DNA of 64,000 nucleotides from Xanthobacter sp. YC-JY1 (GTDB lineage Bacteria; Pseudomonadota; Alphaproteobacteria; Rhizobiales; Xanthobacteraceae): contig NZ_CP032674.1 of the NCBI RefSeq assembly GCF_021730305.1, positions 4,511,001 through 4,575,000 on the forward strand, given 5' to 3'. The first letter of the stretch is position 1. Every line of letters begins with the position of its first letter. The notes beneath the pieces were generated by a model. That model was not told where the DNA came from, searched no databases, and saw nothing but the letters and a program-made list of their open reading frames with translations. Of this stretch, positions 27,877 to 36,654 are shown one piece after another. A program made the position numbers and the translations under genes.

Positions 27877-28809
27877 ATGGCATCCGATTTACCCCAACGA
27901 CACCACTATATTCCAGAGTTTTACTTGAAGGGATGGGTTAGCCCAGATGGCCGCCTTTGTCAGTACAGTAGGAATGGTGGTGCCGTTAAGCCACTCAGGA
28001 GGAGCCCTAAGGCAACGGGCTTTGTAGACGGACTCTATCAGCTAGAAGGATTTCCTCCCCATCTCAAGCAGCAGATCGAATGCAAATTTTTTCGCCCGGT
28101 CGATTCTTTAGCTGCTGATGCATTAAGGCAGTTGAATCAAGGAAACGTAACATTAAATGCACGACTGAGAAGCGCATGGACACGCTTCCTATTATCTCTC
28201 TTACTACGCTGCCCCGAAGATATCGATATTCTAAAAAATTGGTGGAAAATCGAATTTATACGGACAGATGAGACTGAAGAAATGGAGTATCAAAGCAGAC
28301 GCTCTGCAAGCGATCCTGAAACATTTTCTGAATACCTAATGAGTCGGCCTATTCACGAAGTCGAAATACACGGATATAATACATTAATTAAACTTATCGA
28401 TAACGCCAGAGTTGGACAAACGATAAATAATATGCATTGGAAAATCGTCCAACTTTCAAAGGAGTGCGTCCCATTAATGACATCAGACAGGCCGATCATC
28501 AGAACGAATGGACTCATAAAACCCAACGGCCATTTAGCAATTCCGATCGATCCGACCCGACTATTTGTCGCGACGTCTGATGATAAAATGATTGAATATC
28601 TAAATCATGCCCCACTGAGACAAATCGCTAAAGAAGTTAATCAACATATTGTCCGTTCCGCCGTTCGTTTCTCATATGCGGTCGACGATTCTCATTTGAA
28701 ATTTGTCAAAAAGAACTTTGGAATCGCACCTCAAGAGCGACTCATTGAATCGATCATACGGCCCATCCCCGGGTGTCCTCCCGCGATGTCGCTTAAGGGA
28801 ACATCCTAG
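27877..28809 (+). CDS. DUF4238 domain protein, low-GC and probably acquired
   Basis: This 310-residue protein belongs to the DUF4238 family, whose function is not known. The family mark [12 protein letters not shown] lies at residues 9-20 and [12 protein letters not shown] near 205-216. No signal peptide or membrane helix is seen. Its base composition is strikingly different from every neighbour: many AT-rich codons (ATA, AAT, TTA, AGA) and a GC content that looks near 45 % against about 68 % around it. The start ATG 27877 lies six bases after sitD; GTG 27868 overlaps the sitD stop and is an alternative. Composition shows recent transfer; nothing mobile is seen beside it. Confidence 0.82.
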   Translation: MASDLPQRHHYIPEFYLKGWVSPDGRLCQYSRNGGAVKPLRRSPKATGFVDGLYQLEGFPPHLKQQIECKFFRPVDSLAADALRQLNQGNVTLNARLRSAWTRFLLSLLLRCPEDIDILKNWWKIEFIRTDETEEMEYQSRRSASDPETFSEYLMSRPIHEVEIHGYNTLIKLIDNARVGQTINNMHWKIVQLSKECVPLMTSDRPIIRTNGLIKPNGHLAIPIDPTRLFVATSDDKMIEYLNHAPLRQIAKEVNQHIVRSAVRFSYAVDDSHLKFVKKNFGIAPQERLIESIIRPIPGCPPAMSLKGTS

Positions 28810-28871
28810 TACGGACACCCTCATCACCCTTGACGCCCCCTGCCCTCAGGCGTAACCCCATCCGTGGGACA

Positions 28872-28908
28872 CCTCCCCCCAACGGGAGGCGCCCATCTGT
28901 AAGGATGG
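28872..28908 (+). promoter_or_regulatory. serC-type leader RNA motif
   Basis: Two small hairpins lie directly before serC: CCTCCC-cccaac-GGGAGG (28872-28889) and CCATC-tgtaag-GATGG (28893-28908). The second holds the AAGGA ribosome site in its loop and 3' arm, so it can block translation. Place, order and size fit the serC RNA motif described upstream of alphaproteobacterial serC-serA operons. The ligand or signal is unknown. Confidence 0.65.
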
Positions 28909-28913
28909 ACCAC

Positions 28914-30089
28914 ATGACGACGAATCCTGCTCCGGCCACCCGTCCGGAAAACCCCAATTTTTCCTCCGGCCCCTGCGCCAAGCGTCCCGGCTGGACGCTG
29001 GAAGGGCTTTCCGACGCACCCCTCGGCCGCTCGCATCGCGCCAAGGTCGGCAAGGTGAAGCTGAAGGAAGCCATCGACCTCACCCGTGAGGTGCTGGAAG
29101 TCCCGGCCGACTACCGCATCGGCATCGTCCCTGCTTCCGATACCGGCGCCGTGGAAATGGTGCTGTGGTCCGTGCTCGGCGCGCGCCCGGTGGACATGCT
29201 GGCCTGGGAAAGCTTCGGCGAGGGCTGGGTGACGGATGTCGTCAAACAGCTCAAGCTCACCGACGCCCGCGCGCTGACCGCCCCCTATGGCGAGCTGCCC
29301 GACCTCAAGAGCGTCGATTTCACCCACGACGTGGTCTTCACCTGGAACGGCACCACCTCCGGCGTCATGGTGCCGGACGCGGACTGGATTCCGGCCGACC
29401 GCGAGGGCCTGACCATCTGCGACGCCACCTCGGCGGCGTTCGCGCAGAAGCTCGATTTCGCCAAGCTCGATGTGGTCACCTTCTCCTGGCAGAAGGTGCT
29501 GGGCGGCGAGGCGGCCCACGGCATGCTCATCCTCTCCCCCCGCGCGGTGGAGCGGCTCGAGAGCTACAAGCCGGCCTGGCCCCTGCCGAAGATCTTCCGC
29601 ATGACCAAGGGCGGCAAGCTCATCGAGGGCATCTTCGAGGGCGAGACCATCAACACCCCGTCCATGCTGTGCGTCGAGGACTATCTCGATGCGCTCAAGT
29701 GGTCGAAGAACATCGGCGGCCTGTCCGCCCTCCAGGAGCGGTCCAACCGCAATTTCGAGGCCATCGCCCAGTGGGTGCACCGCACCCCGTGGGTGGACTT
29801 CCTCGCCACCGATCCGGTGACGCGCTCCAACACCTCGGTCTGCCTGAAGGTGGTGGATGCGGACGTGACCGCGCTCCCCGCCGACGCGCAGGCCGCCTTC
29901 GCCAAGGCCATCGCCTCCGGCCTTGAGAAGGGCGGCATCGCCTACGACATCGGCGCCTATCGCGATGCCCCTCCCGGCCTGCGCATCTGGTGCGGCGCGA
30001 CCGTGGAGCGCGCCGACGTGGAAGCCCTGACCCACTGGCTCGACTGGGCCTTCACCGAGGCGAAGTCCGCGCTGCCCAAGGCGGCGTGA
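28914..30089 (+). CDS. serC: Phosphoserine aminotransferase
   Basis: SerC is a PLP enzyme that converts 3-phosphohydroxypyruvate and glutamate to phosphoserine. The 391-residue protein is of the longer alphaproteobacterial/archaeal-like type: [15 protein letters not shown] at the start, [40 protein letters not shown] and the PLP lysine in [17 protein letters not shown] 28914 was chosen because AAGGA lies eight bases upstream inside the leader hairpin; ATG 28905 is in frame but lies within that hairpin. It is followed by serA after a repeat-filled 342-base gap. Confidence 0.96.
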   Translation: MTTNPAPATRPENPNFSSGPCAKRPGWTLEGLSDAPLGRSHRAKVGKVKLKEAIDLTREVLEVPADYRIGIVPASDTGAVEMVLWSVLGARPVDMLAWESFGEGWVTDVVKQLKLTDARALTAPYGELPDLKSVDFTHDVVFTWNGTTSGVMVPDADWIPADREGLTICDATSAAFAQKLDFAKLDVVTFSWQKVLGGEAAHGMLILSPRAVERLESYKPAWPLPKIFRMTKGGKLIEGIFEGETINTPSMLCVEDYLDALKWSKNIGGLSALQERSNRNFEAIAQWVHRTPWVDFLATDPVTRSNTSVCLKVVDADVTALPADAQAAFAKAIASGLEKGGIAYDIGAYRDAPPGLRIWCGATVERADVEALTHWLDWAFTEAKSALPKAA

Positions 30090-30131
30090 TTTCGGCGGGT
30101 TAAGATTTGGCGGTCCGACCGGGAGCAGCCA

Positions 30132-30313
30132 GTCCCCTCTCCCCTTGCGGGAAAGGGTTAGGGTGAGGGGTAAAGCCCTCGCCGAAAGCACTGCTCCTCA
30201 CGCCGCGGGCCCCCTCACCCCCGGCCCCTCTCCCGTCCGAACTCGGCTGTTGCCGAGTTCGGTTCGTGAAGGTCGAACTCGGCAAAAGCCGAGTTCGAGG
30301 GGAGAGGGGAGAG
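30132..30313. repeat. Palindromic repeat with two 11-bp hairpins between serC and serA
   Basis: The serC-serA gap (342 bases, no gene) opens with a widespread intergenic unit at 30132-30171 (CCCCTCTCCCCTTGCGGG then GGTTAGGGTGAGGGG) that is complementary to CCCCTCACCCCCGGCC and CCCTCTCCC at 30211-30234. Inside this lie two perfect hairpins: CCGAACTCGGC/GCCGAGTTCGG (30237-30262, loop TGTT) and TCGAACTCGGC/GCCGAGTTCGA (30273-30298, loop AAAA). A closing GGGGAGAGGGG follows. The whole is a nested palindrome, probably a mobile non-coding repeat. Confidence 0.7.
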
Positions 30314-30431
30314 CCCCAGGTGGCCCACCACCCCATTTCTCCTCCCCCGCAAGCGGGCGAGGTCCACGCCGGAGACGCGCGAACGACCGCGCATGCCCGG
30401 CCCATCCCATTCGCGAAACGGAGCCCATCCC

Positions 30432-32018
30432 ATGGCACCCCGCGTTCTCATCTCCGACAAGCTTTCCCCGGCCGCCATCCAGATCTTCAAGGACCGTGGC
30501 GTCGAGGTGGATTTTCAGCCCGACCTCGGCAAGGACAAGGACAAGCTGGCCGAGATCATCGGCAATTATGACGGCCTTGCCATCCGCTCGGCCACCAAGG
30601 TGACGCCGAAGATCCTGGAGAAGGCCAACCGCCTCAAGGTCATCGGCCGCGCCGGCATCGGCGTCGACAACGTGGACCTCCCGGCCGCGACCGCCAAGGG
30701 CGTGATCGTGATGAACACGCCGTTCGGCAATTCCATCACCACCGCCGAGCACGCGATCGCGATGATGTTCGCCCTCGCCCGCGAGATTCCGGCGGCGGAT
30801 GCCTCCACCCAGGCCGGCAAGTGGGAGAAGAACCGCTTCATGGGCGTCGAGGTGACGGGCAAGACCCTCGGCATCATCGGCTGCGGCAACATCGGCTCCA
30901 TCGTCGCCGAGCGCGGCGTGGGGCTGAAGATGAAGGTCATCGCCTTCGACCCCTTCCTCTCGCCCGAGCGCGCCCTCGACCTCGGCGTGGAGAAGGTGGA
31001 GCTGGAAGACCTCCTCGCCCGCGCCGACTTCATCACCCTGCACACGCCCCTCACCGAGAAGACCAAGAACATCCTCTCGGCCGAGAACCTCGCCAAGACC
31101 AAGAAGGGCGTGCGCATCATCAACTGCGCCCGCGGCGGTCTGGTGGACGAGGAGGCACTGCGCGCCGCGCTCGACAGCAAGCATGTGGCCGGCGCCGCCT
31201 TCGACGTGTTCACCATCGAGCCGGCCGAGACCAACCCGCTGTTCGGCCATCCCAACGTGGTCTGCACGCCGCACCTCGGCGCCGCCACCACCGAGGCGCA
31301 GGAGAATGTCGCGCTGCAGGTGGCCGAGCAGATGAGCGACTATCTGCTCACCGGCGCCATCTCCAACGCGGTGAACTTCCCCTCCATCACCGCGGAAGAG
31401 GCGCCGAAGCTCAAGCCCTTCATCGAGCTTGCGGAAAAGCTCGGCTCCTTCGCCGGCCAGCTCACCGACACCGACATCAAGACCGTGCGCATCATCTATG
31501 AGGGCGCGGTGGCGGACCTCAAGGTGAAGGCGCTGACCTCGGCGGCGGTGGCGGGCCTGCTGCGCCCGGCGCTCGCCGACATCAACGTGGTCTCGGCGCC
31601 CTCCGTCGCCAAGGAGCGCGGCGTGGTGATCGAGGAGACCACCCGCGCCGCCACCGGCGACTATGAAAGCCTCATCACGGTGACGGTGGTGACGGAGAAG
31701 TTCGAGCGCTCCGTCTCCGGCACGGTGTTCGCGGACGGGCATCCCCGTATCGTCAACATCAAGGGCATCAAGGTGGATGCCGAGTTCGCCCCCGCCATGG
31801 TCTACGTGACCAACGAGGACAAGCCCGGCTTCATCGGCCGCTTCGCCGGCCTGCTCGGCGATGCCGGCATCAACATCGCCACCTTCGCCCTCGGCCGTGA
31901 CCATGCGGGCGGCGATGCCATCGCCCTTGTGGCGGTGGATGGCGCGGTGCCGGCCGAGCTGCTCGCCAAGGTGCAGGCCCTGCCGCAGGTGAAGGCGGCG
32001 AAAGCCCTCGCCTTCTGA
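30432..32018 (+). CDS. serA: D-3-phosphoglycerate dehydrogenase
   Basis: SerA oxidises 3-phosphoglycerate to 3-phosphohydroxypyruvate, the first step of serine synthesis. The 528-residue long form has the NAD-binding GIIGCGNIGSIVAERG, the catalytic Arg in INCARGGLVDEEAL, the His in VCTPHLGAATTEAQ, then an intervening ASB domain and a C-terminal ACT domain (VYVTNEDKPGFIGRFAGLLGDAGINIATFALGR). Start ATG 30432 has GGAG eight bases upstream. The enzyme is probably feedback-controlled by serine through the ACT domain, as in the family. Confidence 0.97.
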   Translation: MAPRVLISDKLSPAAIQIFKDRGVEVDFQPDLGKDKDKLAEIIGNYDGLAIRSATKVTPKILEKANRLKVIGRAGIGVDNVDLPAATAKGVIVMNTPFGNSITTAEHAIAMMFALAREIPAADASTQAGKWEKNRFMGVEVTGKTLGIIGCGNIGSIVAERGVGLKMKVIAFDPFLSPERALDLGVEKVELEDLLARADFITLHTPLTEKTKNILSAENLAKTKKGVRIINCARGGLVDEEALRAALDSKHVAGAAFDVFTIEPAETNPLFGHPNVVCTPHLGAATTEAQENVALQVAEQMSDYLLTGAISNAVNFPSITAEEAPKLKPFIELAEKLGSFAGQLTDTDIKTVRIIYEGAVADLKVKALTSAAVAGLLRPALADINVVSAPSVAKERGVVIEETTRAATGDYESLITVTVVTEKFERSVSGTVFADGHPRIVNIKGIKVDAEFAPAMVYVTNEDKPGFIGRFAGLLGDAGINIATFALGRDHAGGDAIALVAVDGAVPAELLAKVQALPQVKAAKALAF

Positions 32019-32034
32019 GGCTGACGCCCACCTA

Positions 32035-32076
32035 AAAAACAGAAGCCCCGTCCGGCCGGACGGGGCTTCTTTCGTT
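32035..32076. terminator. Bidirectional terminator between serA and terC
   Basis: A perfect 14-bp inverted repeat (GAAGCCCCGTCCGG / CCGGACGGGGCTTC, 32042-32069) is followed by TTTCGTTT on the plus strand and preceded by AAAAAACA, which reads TGTTTTTT on the minus strand. It can serve both convergent genes. Confidence 0.9.
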
Positions 32077-32088
32077 TCAGGCGGCCGA

Positions 32089-33081
32089 TCACGCCGCGTG
32101 CTTCACATCCGTCCCGCCGCCGGTGCGCCGGAGCGAGAAGAGGATGCCGGCGGCGATCATGGCCACCGTCACGCCCAGCGAGATGGCCGGGTCCACCTTG
32201 CCGAAGAAGTGGCTCCAGAAGATCTTGCCGCCGATGAACACAAGCACGCCGGCCAGTGCGTACTTCAGGTGCGAGAAGCGATGCACCATGGCAGCCAGCG
32301 CGAAGTAGAGGGCGCGCAGGCCGAGGATGGCCATGATGTTGGCGGTGAACACGATGTAGGTGTCGGTGGTGATGGCGAAGATGGCCGGCACCGAATCCAC
32401 CGCGAACACGAAGTCCGCGATATTGATCACCACGAGGGCGAGGAACAGCGGCGTCGCCCACAGCACGGCCTTGCCGGTGACGGGGTGGGGCTGGCGCACG
32501 AAGAAGCGTTCGCCATGCAGCTCCTGCGTCACCCGCATCCGTTTGGTGAGGAAGCGCAGCGCGGCATTCTGCGAGATATCCGTCTCGCCCTCGCTGGCGA
32601 ACAGCATCTTGATGCCGGTGACCACCAGGAAGGCGCCGAACAGCAGCAGCACCCAGTCATAAGACTGCACCAGCGCCGCGCCCACGCCGATCATCAGCCC
32701 GCGCAGCACCAGCACGGCGATGATGCCCCACACCAGCGCCCGGTATTGATAGGCGCGGGGAATGGCGAAATAACTGAAGATCAGCGAGATGACGAAGACG
32801 TTGTCGATGGAGAGCGCCTTCTCGATGGCATAGCCGGTAAAGTATTGCATGCCGGCCTGCGGCCCCATGGAGGCCCAGATCCAGCCACCGAACACGGCCG
32901 CCACGGCGATGTAGAAGACGGAGAGCCTGAGGCTTTCGGCGATGCCGATCTCCCGCGAGTTGCGGTGGAGCACGCCGAGGTCGAAGGCGAGCAGGGCAAA
33001 GACGATGGCGAGGAAGCCGAGCCAGAGCCACAGCGGCTTGCCGGCGACATCAAGGAAGAAAAGAGCGATCAGCTGGTCCAT
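32089..33081 (-). CDS. TerC/Alx family integral membrane protein
   Basis: This is a 330-residue membrane protein of the TerC family (pattern LAFDLGVLHRNSREIGIAESL, IEKALSIDNVFVISLIFSYF, IADFVFAVDSVPAIFAITTDTYIVFTANIMAILGLRALYF). It has about nine helices with buried acidic residues (LSIDN and FAVDS), which in Alx/MeeF relatives serve manganese export. Tellurite resistance in the name comes from the original plasmid gene and need not apply. I looked for a yybP-ykoY manganese riboswitch in the 220 bases upstream and do not see its core. A manganese role is possible given sitABCD nearby, but it is unproven. Confidence 0.92.
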   Translation of the reverse strand: MDQLIALFFLDVAGKPLWLWLGFLAIVFALLAFDLGVLHRNSREIGIAESLRLSVFYIAVAAVFGGWIWASMGPQAGMQYFTGYAIEKALSIDNVFVISLIFSYFAIPRAYQYRALVWGIIAVLVLRGLMIGVGAALVQSYDWVLLLFGAFLVVTGIKMLFASEGETDISQNAALRFLTKRMRVTQELHGERFFVRQPHPVTGKAVLWATPLFLALVVINIADFVFAVDSVPAIFAITTDTYIVFTANIMAILGLRALYFALAAMVHRFSHLKYALAGVLVFIGGKIFWSHFFGKVDPAISLGVTVAMIAAGILFSLRRTGGGTDVKHAA

Positions 33082-33301
33082 GGCACGGTCCTGTCAGTGG
33101 CCTGCGGCGGCCGCCCGCGAGGGTCGGGGCGCCGGGCAGGAAACCGGATAGGAGGACCGACATGGCGGGCGGGCACGGACCCGACCTGCCCCGGGGCAGA
33201 TGGGGGCAGGCCGGGCCGCATCCGCGCCCGTCAGAGGGGCCCGGACCTCGTTTGTTGAGGGAAAGGGTCCGGGCGCTCGGGGCGCGCGGGACGGATGGCG
33301 C

Positions 33302-33535
33302 CTATCGCGCCGGCTTGAGAGGCATTTCGGCCCACCTCTTGCGGCGGACCACCACGACGCGGGCCATATCGGCCCCCTCCCGGCGCAGATATTCGATCTG
33401 GTCGCGCAGGCGGAGCTTCATCTTCTTCAGCGCGAGCACCCGGGTGCGGTCGGGCTCGGGCCGCGTCTGCTCGGAGGAGATCTCCTCCTCGATCAGGCTG
33501 TGGCGCGTCGTCAGCGATTTCATGAACTGGTCCAC
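33302..33535 (-). CDS. DUF465 (YdcH/SlyX-like) small coiled-coil protein
   Basis: This 77-residue protein has a single charged helical stretch (TTRHSLIEEEISSEQTRP then LALKKMKLRLRDQIEYLRR) that matches the DUF465 family of small two-helix proteins of unknown function. The basic tail (VVVRRKRWAEMP) is unusual. An ATG at 33523 is an alternative start; AGGAGG just upstream of 33535 supports the longer form. It is divergent from the OxyR-like gene, with the OxyR-type operator between them. Confidence 0.8.
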   Translation of the reverse strand: MDQFMKSLTTRHSLIEEEISSEQTRPEPDRTRVLALKKMKLRLRDQIEYLRREGADMARVVVVRRKRWAEMPLKPAR

Positions 33536-33578
33536 GACAACCTCCTTTCGATAGGGAGAGGATGGGGCCGGACGCTTG

Positions 33579-33624
33579 ATAGCTCCAATCCATAGTCGCT
33601 ATATTGGCAATAGCTCTGGACTAT
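33579..33624. promoter_or_regulatory. OxyR-type operator at the start of the OxyR-like gene
   Basis: The OxyR tetrad is ATAG-N7-CTAT-N7-ATAG-N7-CTAT. Here CTAT (33599-33602), ATAG (33610-33613) and CTAT (33621-33624) lie at exactly 7-base spacing. The fourth expected half-site at 33588-33591 reads ATCC (two of four bases), and another ATAG lies at 33579. The site ends six bases before the start codon, so it suits autorepression; it could also serve the divergent DUF465 gene. Confidence 0.65.
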
Positions 33625-33630
33625 GAACCC

Positions 33631-34551
33631 ATGCCCTTCCGGCCGCGCCATCGTCAGCTCGAATATGTCGTGGCCCTCGCCGAGACCGGGCATTTCGGCG
33701 CGGCCGCCAAGCGCTGCCATGTCTCGCAGCCGACCCTCTCCGTGCAGGTGGCGCTGCTGGAGGAGCAGCTTGGCACGCCGCTGTTCGACCGCACGCGCGG
33801 CCGGGTCATCCCCACCGCCATCGGCGAGCGGGTCATCGCCTCGGCCCGCTCCATCCTCCAGGCGCTGGACGATATCGTCGCCACCGCCGCCACCGGGGCT
33901 GACAATCTCGGCGGGCTTATCCGGCTGGGCGTCGCGCCGACCTTCGGGCCGTACTTCCTGCCCCATTTGCTGCCGGTGCTCCACCGGCGCTATCCGGGGC
34001 TGCAGATCTATATCCGCGAGGAGCGCCCCTCGGTGATCGAGCGGGAAGTCACCGCCGGCAACCTCGATTGCGGCCTCGGCCCGCAACCTTTGTCCGCCTC
34101 GGTGCTCACCTTCCGCCGCCTCTGCCGGGAAGCCATCTATCTCGGCGTCGGCAAGGACCACCGTCTGGCGGACGGCGGCAGCGTGGAGATCGGCCAGCTC
34201 AAGGGCGAGCGGCTGCTCACGCTCGGGCGCGGGCACCAGCTGTTCGAGAGCGCGCGGGCGCTCGCCGCGGCCTCCGGTGCCCAGGTGCGGGAGGATTACG
34301 AGGGCACGAGCCTCGATGCCCTGCGCCAGATGGTCATCATGGGCATGGGCCTGTCCCTGTTCCCGGAGCTTTACGCCCGCTCGGAATTCCGCGTGCAGGA
34401 CCACATTGCCCTGCTCACGGTGGAAGGCTGGCCGGCGACGCGGGACATGGGCTTCTTCTGGCGCGCGGGCAACAACCGCGCCGCCCATTTCGACCAGCTG
34501 GCCCGCGAGAGCGAGGGCACCTGCCGGGAGCTTGGCCTCGAGCCGGGCTGA
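33631..34551 (+). CDS. OxyR-family LysR regulator lacking the redox cysteines
   Basis: The 306-residue protein is collinear with OxyR (305 residues): helix-turn-helix GHFGAAAKRCHVSQPTLSVQ, then GPYFLPHLLPVLHRRYPGLQIYIRE, NLDCGL, GERLLTLGRGHQL and TSLDALRQMVIMGMGLSLFPEL. OxyR senses peroxide through Cys199 and Cys208 (E. coli numbering, GHC...GFC). The aligned residues here are Gln203 and Ala212 (GHQ...LAA). Thiol sensing by the known disulfide is therefore not possible. An OxyR-type operator lies just before the start. ATG 33631 gives the family length; an upstream TTG at 33604 would lie inside the operator. Confidence 0.85.
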   Translation: MPFRPRHRQLEYVVALAETGHFGAAAKRCHVSQPTLSVQVALLEEQLGTPLFDRTRGRVIPTAIGERVIASARSILQALDDIVATAATGADNLGGLIRLGVAPTFGPYFLPHLLPVLHRRYPGLQIYIREERPSVIEREVTAGNLDCGLGPQPLSASVLTFRRLCREAIYLGVGKDHRLADGGSVEIGQLKGERLLTLGRGHQLFESARALAAASGAQVREDYEGTSLDALRQMVIMGMGLSLFPELYARSEFRVQDHIALLTVEGWPATRDMGFFWRAGNNRAAHFDQLARESEGTCRELGLEPG

Positions 34552-34576
34552 CACACGCGGACCATCGAACGGCGTG

Positions 34577-34605
34577 CGGCCCGCCCGGGGGAAGCGGGCG
34601 GGCCG
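34577..34605. terminator. Hairpin between convergent OxyR-like and chemoreceptor genes
   Basis: A perfect 10-bp stem (CGGCCCGCCC / GGGCGGGCCG) with a 9-base loop lies between two convergent genes. No T-run is present; termination is inferred from position. Confidence 0.4.
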
Positions 34606-34685
34606 TCACCCCTCGCCCGGGCGGGGCGAGGCGGCGCACGGTCTGGCGAAGGGCCGTGCATCCGTTTGCGTGAAACCGTGCGGGA

Positions 34686-36203
34686 TCAGCGGCGCAGCAG
34701 GGCCGAAACCTCGCGCCGCAGGCGATCGGCATAACCCGCCACCTGATCGGCGATGGCGCGCACGCCCACGGCCGCGCGGCGGATGTCGGAGGCGGCATGG
34801 GAGACGCCGTCGATGCTGTCGGAGACCGAGCGCGAGGTGGACGATTGCTGCGCCATGGCGGCCGACAGCTCCACGAACAGGCCGCCCAGATTGGAGATGC
34901 TCTGGGTGATGTCGGACACCGCCTCGGCCGCGACGCCACCATCCTGCTGCACCTGCTCCACCTGATGGCGGATGTCCTGCGTCGCCTTGGCGGTCTGGAG
35001 CGCCAAGGCCTTCACCTCCTGCGCGACCACCGCGAAGCCCTTGCCGGCTTCGCCCACGCGCGCCGCCTCGATGGTGGCGTTGAGCGCGAGCAGGTTGGTC
35101 TGGGCGGCGATCTTCTCGATGAGGGTCGTCACGTTGCCGATGCGGCCGACGCTGGTGGCGAGGCTCTCCACCAGTTCGTTGGTGCGGGCGGCGCGCTGCG
35201 TCGCCTCCTGCGACATGGTGCTGGCGCGCTCGATCTGGTGCGAGATGCCGCTGAACGAGGCGGACATCTCCTGCGCGGCGGACGACACGGTGGTGGCCAT
35301 CTGCTCGGTGCGCTCGGTGAGCTGGAGCAGTTCGGCGGAGGCCGACTGGCTGGCCTCGGAGGTCCGGGACATGTCCTCCCCGACCTCGGTCACGCCCTCG
35401 GCAGTGGCGACGGCGGCGGTCACCACGTCCCAGGTAAGCATGGGGCCGTCATAGCTGCCGTCGGCCCTGAAGATGGCGGAAACGCGCAGGTCGAGCGTCT
35501 CCGGCCCCACCCGGATGCGGGCGTTGTGCGGCAGGTTCGCCGGATCGGCGAGCAGGCCGCGCTGGCGCTCGGGATGCTTGTGGAACACGTCGATGGACGT
35601 GCCGAGCATCTGGTCCGCCTTCACCCGCAGGTGGGATTCGATGCGTCGCAGGGTCTCGATGCTGGTGCGGTTCACATAGTCGATGACCAGCGTCTCGCGA
35701 TCGCAGGTCATGATGTTCACCGGCATGTTCTCCATCATCTGCTGGAGCCGCTGGGCCCGCGCCTCCAGCGCCGCGCGGGCGGTGTCGGCGCGCAGCGTGA
35801 CCATCACATAAGCGACGACACCGTGTCGGTCGCGCAGGGCGGAGAGGGTCACCGCCAGCGTCTCGCCGGCCACCGCGAGGGTCATTTCATGCGGCAGGAA
35901 ACCGGGCTCGGCGATGTGGCGGCCGAGATCGGCCAGCGCGGGGTGAAGCTGGGCGAGGGGCAGCCCCGGCAGCGCCGCCGGGGAGGTGACGAGGCCGGAG
36001 GCGACGGTGTTCAGAAGCTCGGCGGCGGCTGCATTGGCCTGAACCACGGCGAGGTTGCGGCCCTCGCACAGCAGCACACCCCACGGCAGAGCCGCCATCA
36101 GTTGCGCCGCCATGCCGGTGGCCACCGTGCCGAATTCCCTGGCTGCCGTGTCTCGCCCGGAATGCACGGGTTCGGGCCTGGCCCGCAGCGCGCTTGCCGT
36201 CAT
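34686..36203 (-). CDS. Soluble methyl-accepting chemotaxis protein with PAS domain
   Basis: This is a cytoplasmic chemoreceptor of 505 residues without transmembrane helices. The N-terminal half holds two PAS-like parts: about 25-140, with [24 protein letters not shown], and about 150-265, with [20 protein letters not shown] and [12 protein letters not shown]. The second is like the PAS of Aer-type and heme/flavin receptors. The C-terminal signalling domain has the conserved tip [36 protein letters not shown]. It should feed a CheA kinase encoded elsewhere; no cheA or cheW is in the window. Its ligand or cofactor is not evident. Confidence 0.92.
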   Translation of the reverse strand: MTASALRARPEPVHSGRDTAAREFGTVATGMAAQLMAALPWGVLLCEGRNLAVVQANAAAAELLNTVASGLVTSPAALPGLPLAQLHPALADLGRHIAEPGFLPHEMTLAVAGETLAVTLSALRDRHGVVAYVMVTLRADTARAALEARAQRLQQMMENMPVNIMTCDRETLVIDYVNRTSIETLRRIESHLRVKADQMLGTSIDVFHKHPERQRGLLADPANLPHNARIRVGPETLDLRVSAIFRADGSYDGPMLTWDVVTAAVATAEGVTEVGEDMSRTSEASQSASAELLQLTERTEQMATTVSSAAQEMSASFSGISHQIERASTMSQEATQRAARTNELVESLATSVGRIGNVTTLIEKIAAQTNLLALNATIEAARVGEAGKGFAVVAQEVKALALQTAKATQDIRHQVEQVQQDGGVAAEAVSDITQSISNLGGLFVELSAAMAQQSSTSRSVSDSIDGVSHAASDIRRAAVGVRAIADQVAGYADRLRREVSALLRR

Positions 36204-36654
36204 GCTGTTCGTCCTGTCCTGGGCGGCGATGCCGCGCCGCTTCAGCGCCGCCCTGTGCAGCGCGCGATGCCAGCAAAGGGCTAGGCCGCGAGGCTTGCCC
36301 GAAGCTGGGGCGAGCCGAATGACGCAGCCTCGCCAACAGGACTTTCACGTTTGTGCGATGCACATGGCGGACCGGGTGTGGCCCATGCGCCACCCCGTAT
36401 CGGCGGGAAGATGCTAGATCAGGGATATGGCTGGGCAGCCCCGCCCAAGGTTGGACTCCAACTTCCGGGCGTTAACCTTAACGCCACCTTATCCGGCTTC
36501 AATGCAACGGAGCGCAGACAGGAAACTGAAGCGCGGCGTCGTGCGTTGTGTGCGTCGTAGGGTCTCGCATCGTCTGAGTGGTCAAAGCATGCCTCGGTTC
36601 CTGCCCCGGTTGTTCCCGAAGGTTCTGGTCAAGGCTTCCCGAGCTACGGCCGAA
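36204..36654. other. Divergent region between chemoreceptor and L,D-transpeptidase
   Basis: I see no gene here unless the L,D-transpeptidase starts further upstream (ATG 36589 or 36427 are in frame). The segment 36470-36495 carries GTTAACCTTAACG, and TTAA-N7-TTAT at 36478-36492 is one base off the CtrA box. A GANTC site (GACTC) lies at 36454-36458. Cell-cycle control of the wall gene is therefore possible but weakly supported. Confidence 0.35.

Noticed and set aside
33082-33301. A possible yybP-ykoY manganese riboswitch before terC
   Set aside because: I looked for the conserved core on the minus strand and could not find it; only ordinary GC-rich short inverted repeats are present.
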